From: Sphingobacteriales bacterium
GTDB lineage: Bacteria; Bacteroidota; Bacteroidia; Chitinophagales; Chitinophagaceae
Direction of reading: 5' to 3'
Length of the DNA stretch: 64,000 nt
Assembly (NCBI GenBank): GCA_004144175.1
Contig: SEFT01000016.1
Coordinates: forward strand, 26,437-90,436
Shown: one piece after another, positions 39,886 to 47,322 of the stretch
How the letters are laid out: each line of letters begins with the position of its first letter
Numbering within the stretch: the stretch's first letter is position 1
Made by a program: the position numbers and the translations under genes
Notes under the pieces: generated by a model
Databases searched by the model: none
Seen by the model: the letters and a program-made list of their open reading frames with translations, nothing else
What the model was told of the DNA's origin: nothing

Positions 39886-40422
39886 TCAGAACTTATTCTT
39901 CCACATCATGCTTTCGATAGGCCTGTTGGGCTGGCCGCTGTACTTGGCATTGGCTTTTTGATTGTACTTCACTTCTATCTCTCCATCAACAGGGAAGTAA
40001 ATAAGCTGTCCAATGGGCATGCCCTTGTAGATCTTTACCGGCTGCTTTACCGATATCTCCAGCGTCCAGTTGCCGCAGAAGCCTACATCGCCCTTGCCTG
40101 CCGTAGCATGTATGTCTATACCCAGCCTGCCCGTGCTCGACTTACCCTCTAGGAAAGGTACATGCGCATGTGTCTCGGTATACTCCGCCGTCACGCCCAG
40201 GTAGAAAACATGCGGGTACAGTACAAATCCCTCATCCGGTATCTCGAAGGTCTCTATCTGGTTGTGTTTTTTTGCGTCCAGTATATGGTCTTTATAAGTA
40301 GCCAGCACAGGGCCCAGATGTACATCGTAGCTATTGCTGCCCAGGCAACCCCGGTCGTAAGGTTCGATCTTGATCGTACCCTTTTCCATTTCTTCCAGTA
40401 TACGCTTGTCGGAGAGGATCAT
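39886..40422 (-). CDS. dcd: dCTP deaminase
   Basis: 178 residues. It deaminates dCTP to dUTP for thymidylate synthesis in the cytoplasm. The start MILSDKRILEEM is typical, and the active-site block EGKSSTGRLGIDIHATAGKG, followed by GFCGNWTLEISV, has the Ser, Arg and Glu catalytic residues of the trimeric Dcd/DUT family. The end (YSGQPNRPIESMMW) is also conserved. The Gly/Ser-rich tail used by bifunctional enzymes is not distinguishable here, so dUTPase activity is not excluded. The promoter element is seven bases upstream. Confidence 0.93.
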   Translation of the reverse strand: MILSDKRILEEMEKGTIKIEPYDRGCLGSNSYDVHLGPVLATYKDHILDAKKHNQIETFEIPDEGFVLYPHVFYLGVTAEYTETHAHVPFLEGKSSTGRLGIDIHATAGKGDVGFCGNWTLEISVKQPVKIYKGMPIGQLIYFPVDGEIEVKYNQKANAKYSGQPNRPIESMMWKNKF

Positions 40423-40429
40423 AAGAGCG

Positions 40430-40437
40430 CAAAGATA
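40430..40437 (-). promoter_or_regulatory. TAnnTTTG promoter element for dcd
   Basis: CAAAGATA on the plus strand is TATCTTTG on the minus strand, seven bases before the ATG. Confidence 0.5.
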
Positions 40438-40444
40438 GTCACTG

Positions 40445-40686
40445 AGCCCCCAAACCCCCTAAAGGGGGCTTATTGTTTTATGCACGAGGATATCCACAGT
40501 CCCTACAATCCAGCCCCCACCCCCCCTGAAGGGGACTTATTGTAATAAGATGCTTATTGAAGAAAATGTCACCTCCCTTTAGGGGGGCCGGGAGGGCCCC
40601 TTTACCTCCAAATCACTAACTTTACCCTTATCATTTTAAAACAAGTTACCTCCCTTCAGCCTGCCTGCCGGTAGGTAGGGGAGGGC
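40445..40686. repeat. Cluster of CCCCTTTAGGGG-type hairpin repeats
   Basis: Four G/C-rich palindromic segments occur in the 272-base gap: CCCCCTAAAGGGGG (40455-40468), CCCCCTGAAGGGG (40522-40534), CCTCCCTTTAGGGGGG and neighbours (40572-40608), and CCTCCCTTCAG with CCTGCCGGTAGG (40648-40686). Single relatives lie at 4417-4440 and 43634-43648. No gene was seen. Confidence 0.7.
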
Positions 40687-40694
40687 GAGAGGGC

Positions 40695-41336
40695 ATGCCT
40701 TTATACAGAGAATGGAATAGCGACCCGTATAGCCTTGCGGCTATCTGGAAGATAGAAGAACCGGAATCGTTCTTTGCCGAGCGCACAGGTATGGAGCCGG
40801 ACATCCGCCACGACCAGCGGCGTATCGAGCGGCTGGCCGGGCGCTTCCTATTAAAGCATCTAAAGGAAGATTTCCCGATCCTTACGATTGCGCCCGATGA
40901 GCATGACAAACCGCGGATTGGTAATAATGACTATTACTTTTCTATATCGCATAGCTGGCCTTATGTGGCAGCGGTGGTGAGTCCTTATGTAGAGGCGGGG
41001 ATAGATATACAGTGCTGGCACCCGCGTATCGAAAAGATTCAACATAAGTTTTTATCGGCCGAAGAGCAACTGCTTTTTCGCAATGATGTGCGGCTGATAA
41101 CGCTGGCCTGGAGTATGAAGGAAGCTGCCTACAAATGGCAGGGCCGCAGAGGAGTAGAATTCATCGAGCACATGCCGGTACAACATCTTAATGTAAATGA
41201 TAATACCTATACAGCGGCGATTAAGATGGAATTGCTGCAAAACGAAGGAAACCTATCGGTAGAGGGTATTGTAGAGCCTGATTTTAGCTGCGCCTATGTC
41301 ATCCATGAAAACGTATTCCATCCCGCTTATAAATAG
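40695..41336 (+). CDS. 4'-phosphopantetheinyl transferase
   Basis: 213 residues. It moves the phosphopantetheine arm of CoA to a serine on an acyl or peptidyl carrier protein. The Sfp-type motifs are visible: YYFSISHSW near residue 78, the Mg-binding GIDIQ at about 100, and WSMKEAAYKWQG at about 138. Length and motif order fit the Sfp/Gsp class used in fatty-acid, polyketide or nonribosomal peptide synthesis. The ATG at 40695 follows the repeat cluster; no carrier protein gene is nearby. Confidence 0.88.
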   Translation: MPLYREWNSDPYSLAAIWKIEEPESFFAERTGMEPDIRHDQRRIERLAGRFLLKHLKEDFPILTIAPDEHDKPRIGNNDYYFSISHSWPYVAAVVSPYVEAGIDIQCWHPRIEKIQHKFLSAEEQLLFRNDVRLITLAWSMKEAAYKWQGRRGVEFIEHMPVQHLNVNDNTYTAAIKMELLQNEGNLSVEGIVEPDFSCAYVIHENVFHPAYK

Positions 41337-41381
41337 ATAATCTTTTATAATGTTATCTTTTATTTAGTTTTTGTGCAAAAA

Positions 41382-41414
41382 TTTGGCAGTGTAGTATAAA
41401 AATAGTTAGATTTG
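41382..41414 (+). promoter_or_regulatory. Full promoter of the glutamine synthetase gene
   Basis: TTTG at 41382-41385 (-33) and TAGATTTG at 41407-41414 (-7) are 21 bases apart, close to the Bacteroidota consensus. The -7 box is 16 bases before the ATG at 41431. Confidence 0.7.
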
Positions 41415-41430
41415 CTAAAATTTTAATCTA

Positions 41431-43626
41431 ATGTCTTCTTTACGTTTCCAAGCATTACAAGAATTAGCTGCAGCAGAGGAAAGGCGTATTTCCAACTATT
41501 CAGGAAAGAAAATTTCCGCCATGTTTGCCAGCAATGTATTCACCGGCCGTGCCATGCGTGAGTACCTGAGCGATGAGGCCTACAAAAGCCTGATGAGCTC
41601 TGTAAAATCTAGTTCTAAGATCGAGCGTAAAATGGCAGACCAGATTGCTGCGGGCATGAAGGCCTGGTCAGAAGAGCGCGGTGTGACACACTATACACAC
41701 TGGTTCCAACCGCTGACAGGTACTACTGCCGAGAAGCATGACTCATTCTTTACCATAAAGAGTGATGGTACGGCTATGGAACTGTTCGACGGTGATGCGC
41801 TAATACAGCAGGAACCTGATGCATCGAGCTTCCCGAACGGCGGCATCCGTGCTACGTTCGAAGCACGCGGATATACGGCATGGGACCCTTCTTCTCCGGC
41901 TTTCATTATGGAGACAGGACAAGGAAAGACACTTTGCATACCTACCATCTTCATAGCATACAATGGTGAGTCGCTGGATTATAAAGCGCCACTGTTGAAG
42001 TCTATTGGCGCACTTGATAAAGCTGCGGTAGATGTTTGCCATTACTTCGATAAGAATGTAAATAAAGTAATAGCTACCCTGGGCTGGGAGCAGGAGTACT
42101 TCGTAGTAGATGAAACACTGGCTAATGCCCGCCCCGACCTGGTAATGTGCGGACGCACACTGGTAGGCCACTCGCCCGCAAAAGGCCAGCAGTTGGAAGA
42201 CCACTACTTCGGTTCTATACCGGAGCGTGTGTTTGCCTTCATGCAGGATTTTGAGCAGGAGTCTTACAAACTGGGTATTCCCCTGCGTACGCGTCACAAC
42301 GAGGTAGCGCCGGGCCAGTTCGAGTGTGCGCCTATATTTGAAGAAGTGAACATAGCAGTAGACCACAACTCGCTGCTGATGGATGTAATGGCAAGGGTTG
42401 CCAAGCGCCACAAGCTGAAAGTACTGCTGCATGAGAAACCATTTGCCGGTGTAAATGGTAGCGGTAAACACAACAACTGGAGCCTTGCAACGGATACAGG
42501 CGTTAACCTGCTGTCGCCGGGTAAGACACCGCGTACCAACCTGATGTTCCTTACTTTCTTCGTGAACACCATCAAAGCGGTACATGATTATGCCGACCTG
42601 ATGCGCGCCGCGATTGCTTCAGCAAATAACGACCACCGCCTGGGTGCAAACGAAGCGCCTCCGGCTATCATCTCGGTATACGTTGGTAAGTACCTTACCG
42701 AAGTACTGAACGAGATAGAAACAAGGGTGAAAGATAAATTCAGCGAGCAGGACGAAGTGATACTGAAGCTGGATATACATAAGCAGATACCAGAACTGCT
42801 GATGGACAATACGGACCGTAACCGTACCAGCCCATTCGCATTTACAGGTAATAAGTTTGAGTTCCGCGCGGTAGGTTCTACAGCCAACTGTGGTTCGCCA
42901 ATGACGGTGCTGAACACCATCATGACCGAAACGCTGAAAGGCTTTAAGCGCGATGTGGATGCGCTGATAGACAAAGGCGAGAAGAAAGAGATAGCCATCA
43001 TGCACGTACTGCGCGACTATATTGCACAGTCGAAGAAGATACGTTTTGAAGGTGACAACTATAGCGAGGCATGGGCTGAAGAAGCGAAGAAGCGCGGCCT
43101 GAACAACTTCAAAACTACGCCTGAAGCGCTGGATGCTTTTGTAACAGAGAGCGCTAAGAAACTGTTCTTCAACAACAACATCTATAGCCCGCGTGAGCTG
43201 GAAGCCCGCCACGAGATACTGATGGAGGACTACGTGAAAAAGGTACAGATAGAAGCGCGTATACTGGGCTATATGGCTACCAACCACATACTGCCTGCTG
43301 CTATCAATTACCAGAACACGCTGATACAAAACGTAAAAGGCCTGAAAGACCTGGGACTGGATGAGTATACATACAAAGCGCAACTGAACCTGGTACAGGT
43401 GATGAGCCGCCACATACAGAGCATCAACGATAATGTAGAGGCAATGATCGAGGCGCGTAAGAAAGCTAACAACGAAGCGGACATGCACAAACGTGCCGAT
43501 ATGTACTGCAACGAAGTGAAGACTTACTTCGACAACATCCGCTACCATGCCGACAAGCTGGAGCTGATCGTTGACGACAAGCAATGGCCACTGCCTAAGT
43601 ACCGTGAGCTGTTGTTCTTGCGCTAA
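41431..43626 (+). CDS. glnN: Glutamine synthetase type III
   Basis: 731 residues, the length of the GSIII class (about 700-730), against about 470 for GSI. It makes glutamine from glutamate, ammonia and ATP. Family blocks visible are PLTGTTAEKHDSF, GWEQEYFVVDE (metal-binding Glu pair), RTRHNEVAPGQFECAPIFEE and HNNWSLATDTGVNLL, with AFTGNKFEFRAVGS near residue 475. It is monocistronic with a complete promoter and a strong terminator. Nitrogen control cannot be seen from sequence alone. Confidence 0.96.
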   Translation: MSSLRFQALQELAAAEERRISNYSGKKISAMFASNVFTGRAMREYLSDEAYKSLMSSVKSSSKIERKMADQIAAGMKAWSEERGVTHYTHWFQPLTGTTAEKHDSFFTIKSDGTAMELFDGDALIQQEPDASSFPNGGIRATFEARGYTAWDPSSPAFIMETGQGKTLCIPTIFIAYNGESLDYKAPLLKSIGALDKAAVDVCHYFDKNVNKVIATLGWEQEYFVVDETLANARPDLVMCGRTLVGHSPAKGQQLEDHYFGSIPERVFAFMQDFEQESYKLGIPLRTRHNEVAPGQFECAPIFEEVNIAVDHNSLLMDVMARVAKRHKLKVLLHEKPFAGVNGSGKHNNWSLATDTGVNLLSPGKTPRTNLMFLTFFVNTIKAVHDYADLMRAAIASANNDHRLGANEAPPAIISVYVGKYLTEVLNEIETRVKDKFSEQDEVILKLDIHKQIPELLMDNTDRNRTSPFAFTGNKFEFRAVGSTANCGSPMTVLNTIMTETLKGFKRDVDALIDKGEKKEIAIMHVLRDYIAQSKKIRFEGDNYSEAWAEEAKKRGLNNFKTTPEALDAFVTESAKKLFFNNNIYSPRELEARHEILMEDYVKKVQIEARILGYMATNHILPAAINYQNTLIQNVKGLKDLGLDEYTYKAQLNLVQVMSRHIQSINDNVEAMIEARKKANNEADMHKRADMYCNEVKTYFDNIRYHADKLELIVDDKQWPLPKYRELLFLR

Positions 43627-43671
43627 AAGTCTTTAACCCCTAAAGGGATAGAAGGATTCGGAAATACGTTT

Positions 43672-43705
43672 AAGAAGGGCTGCCATTTGGCAGCCCTTCT
43701 TGTTG
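43672..43705 (+). terminator. Terminator after glutamine synthetase
   Basis: A perfect 13-bp stem (43672-43684 with 43689-43701) with loop ATTT, followed by a short T run. Confidence 0.85.
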
Positions 43706-43716
43706 AGAACTTGGTT

Positions 43717-44296
43717 TTACCAGTCTTGCTGCAATTTCGTTACGTCGCCAAATCGCTCCAATTTAAAATCGATAATGCCATGCTTTTTTGAGAACGTGAA
43801 TGTCCGTTTTATTCTTGGCAACACAAATGAGCGATCCGTTATCTTTGGGTCAAATACGGGGATAATGGAATGTGACAATGTATAAGTAGTGTCGCTGTGC
43901 TCAACTGAAACATCGTAAATATTTACTTCAATTATATCGGCTGGCATCAATAAATCTTCACTTTGTATCATGTACATGTATGTGAACCTATCTCCAGCTT
44001 TGGTATTAACATCAAGAAAAGGGATTTTTTGAGGATCCTTGAAATCAATATTTTCAGGCTTAATAAGAAATATAGTATCATTAATTATTCCCCAATATGA
44101 ATCAATTGTGTCTTCAGTGGTTTCCAGAAGATGCCGGTAGAAACAATTGCCAGCAATCAACTTTACTCCAGGTCCCTGCTTAAAAAAAGTTTTGTTCTCT
44201 ACATCTAAATCGAATAGATGTCCATTACAGGTTTTTCTTTTTATCGCAACTTGTAAGAAGGAACACACTTAGAAAATAGAAAAGGGCTTTTAACAT
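43717..44296 (-). pseudogene. Lipoprotein gene broken by a frameshift
   Basis: An ATG at 44296 starts a perfect lipoprotein leader, MLKALFYFLSVFLLTSCDKK, but that frame stops after CDKKKNL. The rest of the protein, starting KRKTCNGHLFDLDVENK, then KQGPGVKLIAG and ending FGDVTKLQQDW, is open in the +1 frame down to 43717. Removing one A from the tract AAAAAGAAAAA near 44233-44243 joins leader and body into one protein of about 190 residues. So this is either a recent slippage mutation, a phase-variable gene, or a sequence error. The body is a beta-rich unknown domain. A downstream GTG at 44268 in the body frame gives no signal peptide and is less likely to be a real start. Confidence 0.75.
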
Positions 44297-44333
44297 AATG
44301 ATTGATGGATTGACGGATAAACAAGGTTGTCGA

Positions 44334-44678
44334 TTAAAGAAGTCCTCGTCTTAATACATCCTCAACCTTTTCCTTCAAAACAATTATCAATTCGGGTTGC
44401 ATGTAGTCATATTCATCAGGTATATAAAGACACACGATCTTCTTATTGTTGTAGACAAGCGGAAACTTAGCACGGATGAAATTTCTGTGTACTTTCTCCA
44501 TCACAATTATAACCTCTGCCCATTCCAGTAGCTCATTTGATAATACGGTGGCTGCGTTTTTGTCCGTACCAGCCGATCTTACTTCAAAGCGTTCATCGTG
44601 TTCAAAAACTTTGTGCGCGGTAGCGCTACGCATGCGGTTGATGGTACAAACAAATAGTATTTTCTTCTTTTGAGTCAT
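44334..44678 (-). CDS. Low-molecular-weight phosphatase-like protein
   Basis: 114 residues. The N-terminal ILFVCTINRMRSAT carries the phosphate-binding loop C-x5-R-S (Cys11, Arg17) of low-molecular-weight tyrosine phosphatases and arsenate reductases. It is shorter than the 150-residue LMW-PTP, and the DP catalytic pair near the C-terminus is not obvious (IPDEYDYMQPEL may serve). Many short Bacteroidota proteins of this type are annotated as phosphotyrosine phosphatases. It lies 37 bases upstream of the broken lipoprotein gene. Confidence 0.82.
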   Translation of the reverse strand: MTQKKKILFVCTINRMRSATAHKVFEHDERFEVRSAGTDKNAATVLSNELLEWAEVIIVMEKVHRNFIRAKFPLVYNNKKIVCLYIPDEYDYMQPELIIVLKEKVEDVLRRGLL

Positions 44679-44751
44679 TTTCTCTACGGGGGGTAATAAG
44701 GACTAATCTAAGAATTTAGTGGTATGCGGATATCAACATCCAACGGACGTA

Positions 44752-44778
44752 AAAAAAAAGAGCCTCCAATGGAGGCTC
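44752..44778 (-). terminator. Terminator of the small lipoprotein gene
   Basis: On the minus strand an 8-bp stem (44778-44771 with 44767-44760) is followed by nine T. Confidence 0.92.
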
Positions 44779-44801
44779 AAAATATCAGTAGTTAAGAAAT
44801 A

Positions 44802-45254
44802 CTAGTCTTCAGAACCGCTATCGCTGCCACCTGTAGTATTCAGCTTGCCGAGGCGTGCGCTTACATCTACAGTAGTTTTTTGGTAGAAGAAAAGGAACGT
44901 AAATTGTTTCTTCTTGAAGCTTGGGTAGATAACTGCATCGAAGTTTGGATGCCTTTCCATCATATCGTGTACTGCGAAGTTCTCAACCGGAGTCAGTTGG
45001 CCGCCCCAGCCCATCATAGCATAGCTGCCCGATGTTTTGTAACCTGCTTTGTAGCCAAACAAGCGGCTCCAGTCTATACCAAGTATCTTTGTTTGCTCGG
45101 CAGTGCCACCATAGGGCTCACTGATGGTCATGTCTTTAGTGGTAAGGTTAAGACGTGTATTGGCGTCCGACATAGAGCGCTGACGTACAGTGCAGCTGTT
45201 CAGGAAAACTACAGCTGAAAGAAACGTAGCAAAAAATAAAGCCTTCTTTTTCAT
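44802..45254 (-). CDS. Hypothetical lipoprotein
   Basis: 150 residues. Leader MKKKALFFATFLSAVVFLNSC ends in the lipobox FLNSC. The mature part has a Thr/Ser-rich start, a segment GIDWSRLFGYKAGYKTSG then YAMMGWGG, and YPSFKKKQFTFLFFYQKTTV, ending in an acidic GSDSGSED tail. The pattern is known from short Bacteroidota lipoproteins of unknown role. It is monocistronic and ends at a strong terminator. Confidence 0.65.
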   Translation of the reverse strand: MKKKALFFATFLSAVVFLNSCTVRQRSMSDANTRLNLTTKDMTISEPYGGTAEQTKILGIDWSRLFGYKAGYKTSGSYAMMGWGGQLTPVENFAVHDMMERHPNFDAVIYPSFKKKQFTFLFFYQKTTVDVSARLGKLNTTGGSDSGSED

Positions 45255-45373
45255 TAGGTTTGATTTGTACGCGAAAGATAGATAAACCTCATGGGCTATG
45301 CAATGCCGCCATCACATAGGTTGGTAAGTAATGTAAGTATGAAGTAATAATTTGCAGGCTATAACACCCGGCA

Positions 45374-45802
45374 ATGCTACGCAGATATACCACTAGCGAT
45401 TTTGAACAACTCATTCAACTCTTCCTGCTGAATACGCCGGCTTATTTTCATGAGCAGGAGCAGCAAGACCTGGAAGAATACCTGCATACAGAGATCGAGG
45501 ACTACTTTGTAATAGAGCAGGAAGGACCTATAGTAGCCTGCGGTGAATGCAATGTAGAAGATAATACAGGCTGGTTATCGTGGTATATTGTGCATCCTGC
45601 ATATCATGGGAAAGGCTTGGGCCGTTTACTAGCTAATCATAGCATTGATGTATTGAAAGCTAATGTCAGGGTTAAAGCTATAGTAGTACGGACATCACAA
45701 TTCGTATATCCGTTTTACGAGAAGCTGGGGTTTAAGTTGACGCGTACACAAGATGACTACTGGGCACCGGGTTATCATCTATTTCATATGGAGCTACTGT
45801 AA
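45374..45802 (+). CDS. GNAT family N-acetyltransferase
   Basis: 142 residues. The acetyl-CoA loop is in WYIVHPAYHGKGLGRLLA (Q/RxxGxG/A variant HGKGLG) and the end of the fold is QFVYPFYEKLGFKLTRTQDDYW. Length and motif order are typical for a single-domain GNAT enzyme in the cytoplasm. Substrate unknown. It is convergent with the CDP-alcohol phosphatidyltransferase gene, 17 bases between stops. Confidence 0.88.
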   Translation: MLRRYTTSDFEQLIQLFLLNTPAYFHEQEQQDLEEYLHTEIEDYFVIEQEGPIVACGECNVEDNTGWLSWYIVHPAYHGKGLGRLLANHSIDVLKANVRVKAIVVRTSQFVYPFYEKLGFKLTRTQDDYWAPGYHLFHMELL

Positions 45803-45819
45803 TGGTTGCAGTTATACGA

Positions 45820-46431
45820 TCAGTCATTCTTGCCATTGAATAACTTATTGCGTTTTATTTCTTTACCGCGCCTTAGTTGAAATGCATGATATGCAGATGG
45901 CACATCATTGGTCCATTCTTTCAGCAGTAGTAATATGGCGATATTCTCCAGCCGTGTGAGCATACCTACATAAAAACAAACCTGAAATAATATACCCGAC
46001 TGGCAGGTAGCTGCTATCTGTATGATGGTTGCAAATAAGCTAAGCGTCCATAGCTTGGATGATATAGCATGAGTAGCTATCTCTTTGCCAAAGCGTGCAT
46101 AGCTTACAAGATAGGTGGCGGCCTCGGCGCCCATCAGTACAAAGATGGAAGTTTTGTGTGCCTGAAAGAATGCAGGGCAATGAATATATAGAGCACCAAT
46201 AACGGATATCCAAAATACCTGGTCGATAGATGAATCAAGCCTACGTAGTTTTTCCGTCGATACATGATACTTGCGTGCTATGATGCCGTCGAATATGTCT
46301 GATATAAGTCCGGCGGCAATGATGATAATAGCAATGGCTGCGAAATTGGAGACGGCAAAATACGCAAGCGGCAATAGCAAAAGGCCGATCACCAAACGAA
46401 AATAAATAAGCAGGATAGGTAGTTTCTTCAT
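45820..46431 (-). CDS. CDP-alcohol phosphatidyltransferase family protein
   Basis: 203 residues with about six membrane helices. The family motif D-x2-D-G-x2-A-R-x8-G-x3-D-x3-D is present as ISDIFDGIIARKY...LRRLDSSID, but the Gly before the last two Asp is Leu. All four Asp needed for metal and CDP binding are kept. The family makes phosphatidylglycerophosphate, phosphatidylserine or similar lipids in the inner membrane. The exact alcohol is not known. The gene overlaps nothing and lies 63 bases from the DUF72 gene. Confidence 0.85.
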   Translation of the reverse strand: MKKLPILLIYFRLVIGLLLLPLAYFAVSNFAAIAIIIIAAGLISDIFDGIIARKYHVSTEKLRRLDSSIDQVFWISVIGALYIHCPAFFQAHKTSIFVLMGAEAATYLVSYARFGKEIATHAISSKLWTLSLFATIIQIAATCQSGILFQVCFYVGMLTRLENIAILLLLKEWTNDVPSAYHAFQLRRGKEIKRNKLFNGKND

Positions 46432-46494
46432 GCAGCTTCTATACGCTGTAAGCTAGGCAGGAATTATGATATAGCCAAAGGCGATAGTATTAAG

Positions 46495-47253
46495 CTACAC
46501 CATGTCCTTATAATATTCCACCAATGTCCGTGCATTGTGCACTGCATCGCCAACTGTATTATTAAAGTAGGCATATACCTGCTTGCCTTCTCCTATCCAA
46601 TCTCTGACATGCCCTGCATACTCCTGCAGAAAGTCATCTTCATAGCTACCGCGATAATCGCCCTTTTCGCCATGAAAACGCAGATATACAAAGTCAGCAT
46701 CCATATCGATAAGGGGTGTAGCAGATGCAGGTATGTCATGTGTTACAACTGCTGCTCTGTACTGTTCCAGCATTTGGTATACGCTGTCGCGGTACCAAGA
46801 CTTATCTCGAAATTCTACGGCGATCTTCCAGCCGCTATCTTCGCCGGCGCTATATACATCATCCATCAACGCCCTGAACCGCTGAAAAAGTGATGCCTTA
46901 ATACTTGCGGGAAATTGTATCAGCAGGCAGCCTTTCTTATCGCCTGCGCTATTGATGACCGTAAAGAATCGTTTGATATCAGCAGCATCATACACCAGCT
47001 CTTTATTGTGTGTGATGCCCTTCCATAGCTTGAAAGTGAAACAAAAATCTTCCGGCACCTCGGTCGCCCATCTTTCTACCGTGCGTGCCATTGGTATTTT
47101 GTAGAAGGTGCTGTTGATCTCTACTGTATTGTACAGCGATGCATAAAAGGCTAACCTGCTTCTGTCCTGGTACTCAGGCGGGAAGTGTGCCTTATTAGGT
47201 ACAGGCAGCTCTACATTACTGGTGCCGCAGTAAAACAAACTGCTGTCTTTCAT
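46495..47253 (-). CDS. DUF72 domain protein
   Basis: 252 residues. The beginning YCGTSNVELP, then FYASLYNTVEINSTFYKIP and FCFTFKLWKGITH are the standard DUF72 blocks, and VYLRFHGEKGDYRG with VYAYFNNTVGDAV are the last ones. The fold is a TIM barrel of unknown activity found in all domains of life. It is downstream of the kinase-RapZ fusion gene (69 bases apart) on the same strand. Confidence 0.92.
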   Translation of the reverse strand: MKDSSLFYCGTSNVELPVPNKAHFPPEYQDRSRLAFYASLYNTVEINSTFYKIPMARTVERWATEVPEDFCFTFKLWKGITHNKELVYDAADIKRFFTVINSAGDKKGCLLIQFPASIKASLFQRFRALMDDVYSAGEDSGWKIAVEFRDKSWYRDSVYQMLEQYRAAVVTHDIPASATPLIDMDADFVYLRFHGEKGDYRGSYEDDFLQEYAGHVRDWIGEGKQVYAYFNNTVGDAVHNARTLVEYYKDMV

Positions 47254-47322
47254 TGGTCATAGCTTTAGGCAATGGAATGCATAAAGAAACTATACCCATA
47301 GAAGACAGCAGTAGCTTATAGC

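Noticed and set aside
44221..44268. Programmed -1 frameshift in the split lipoprotein gene
   Set aside because: Leader and body differ by +1, and the base before AAAAAG in the leader frame is T, so the classic X-XXY-YYZ heptamer is absent. A one-base slip or sequence error is simpler.
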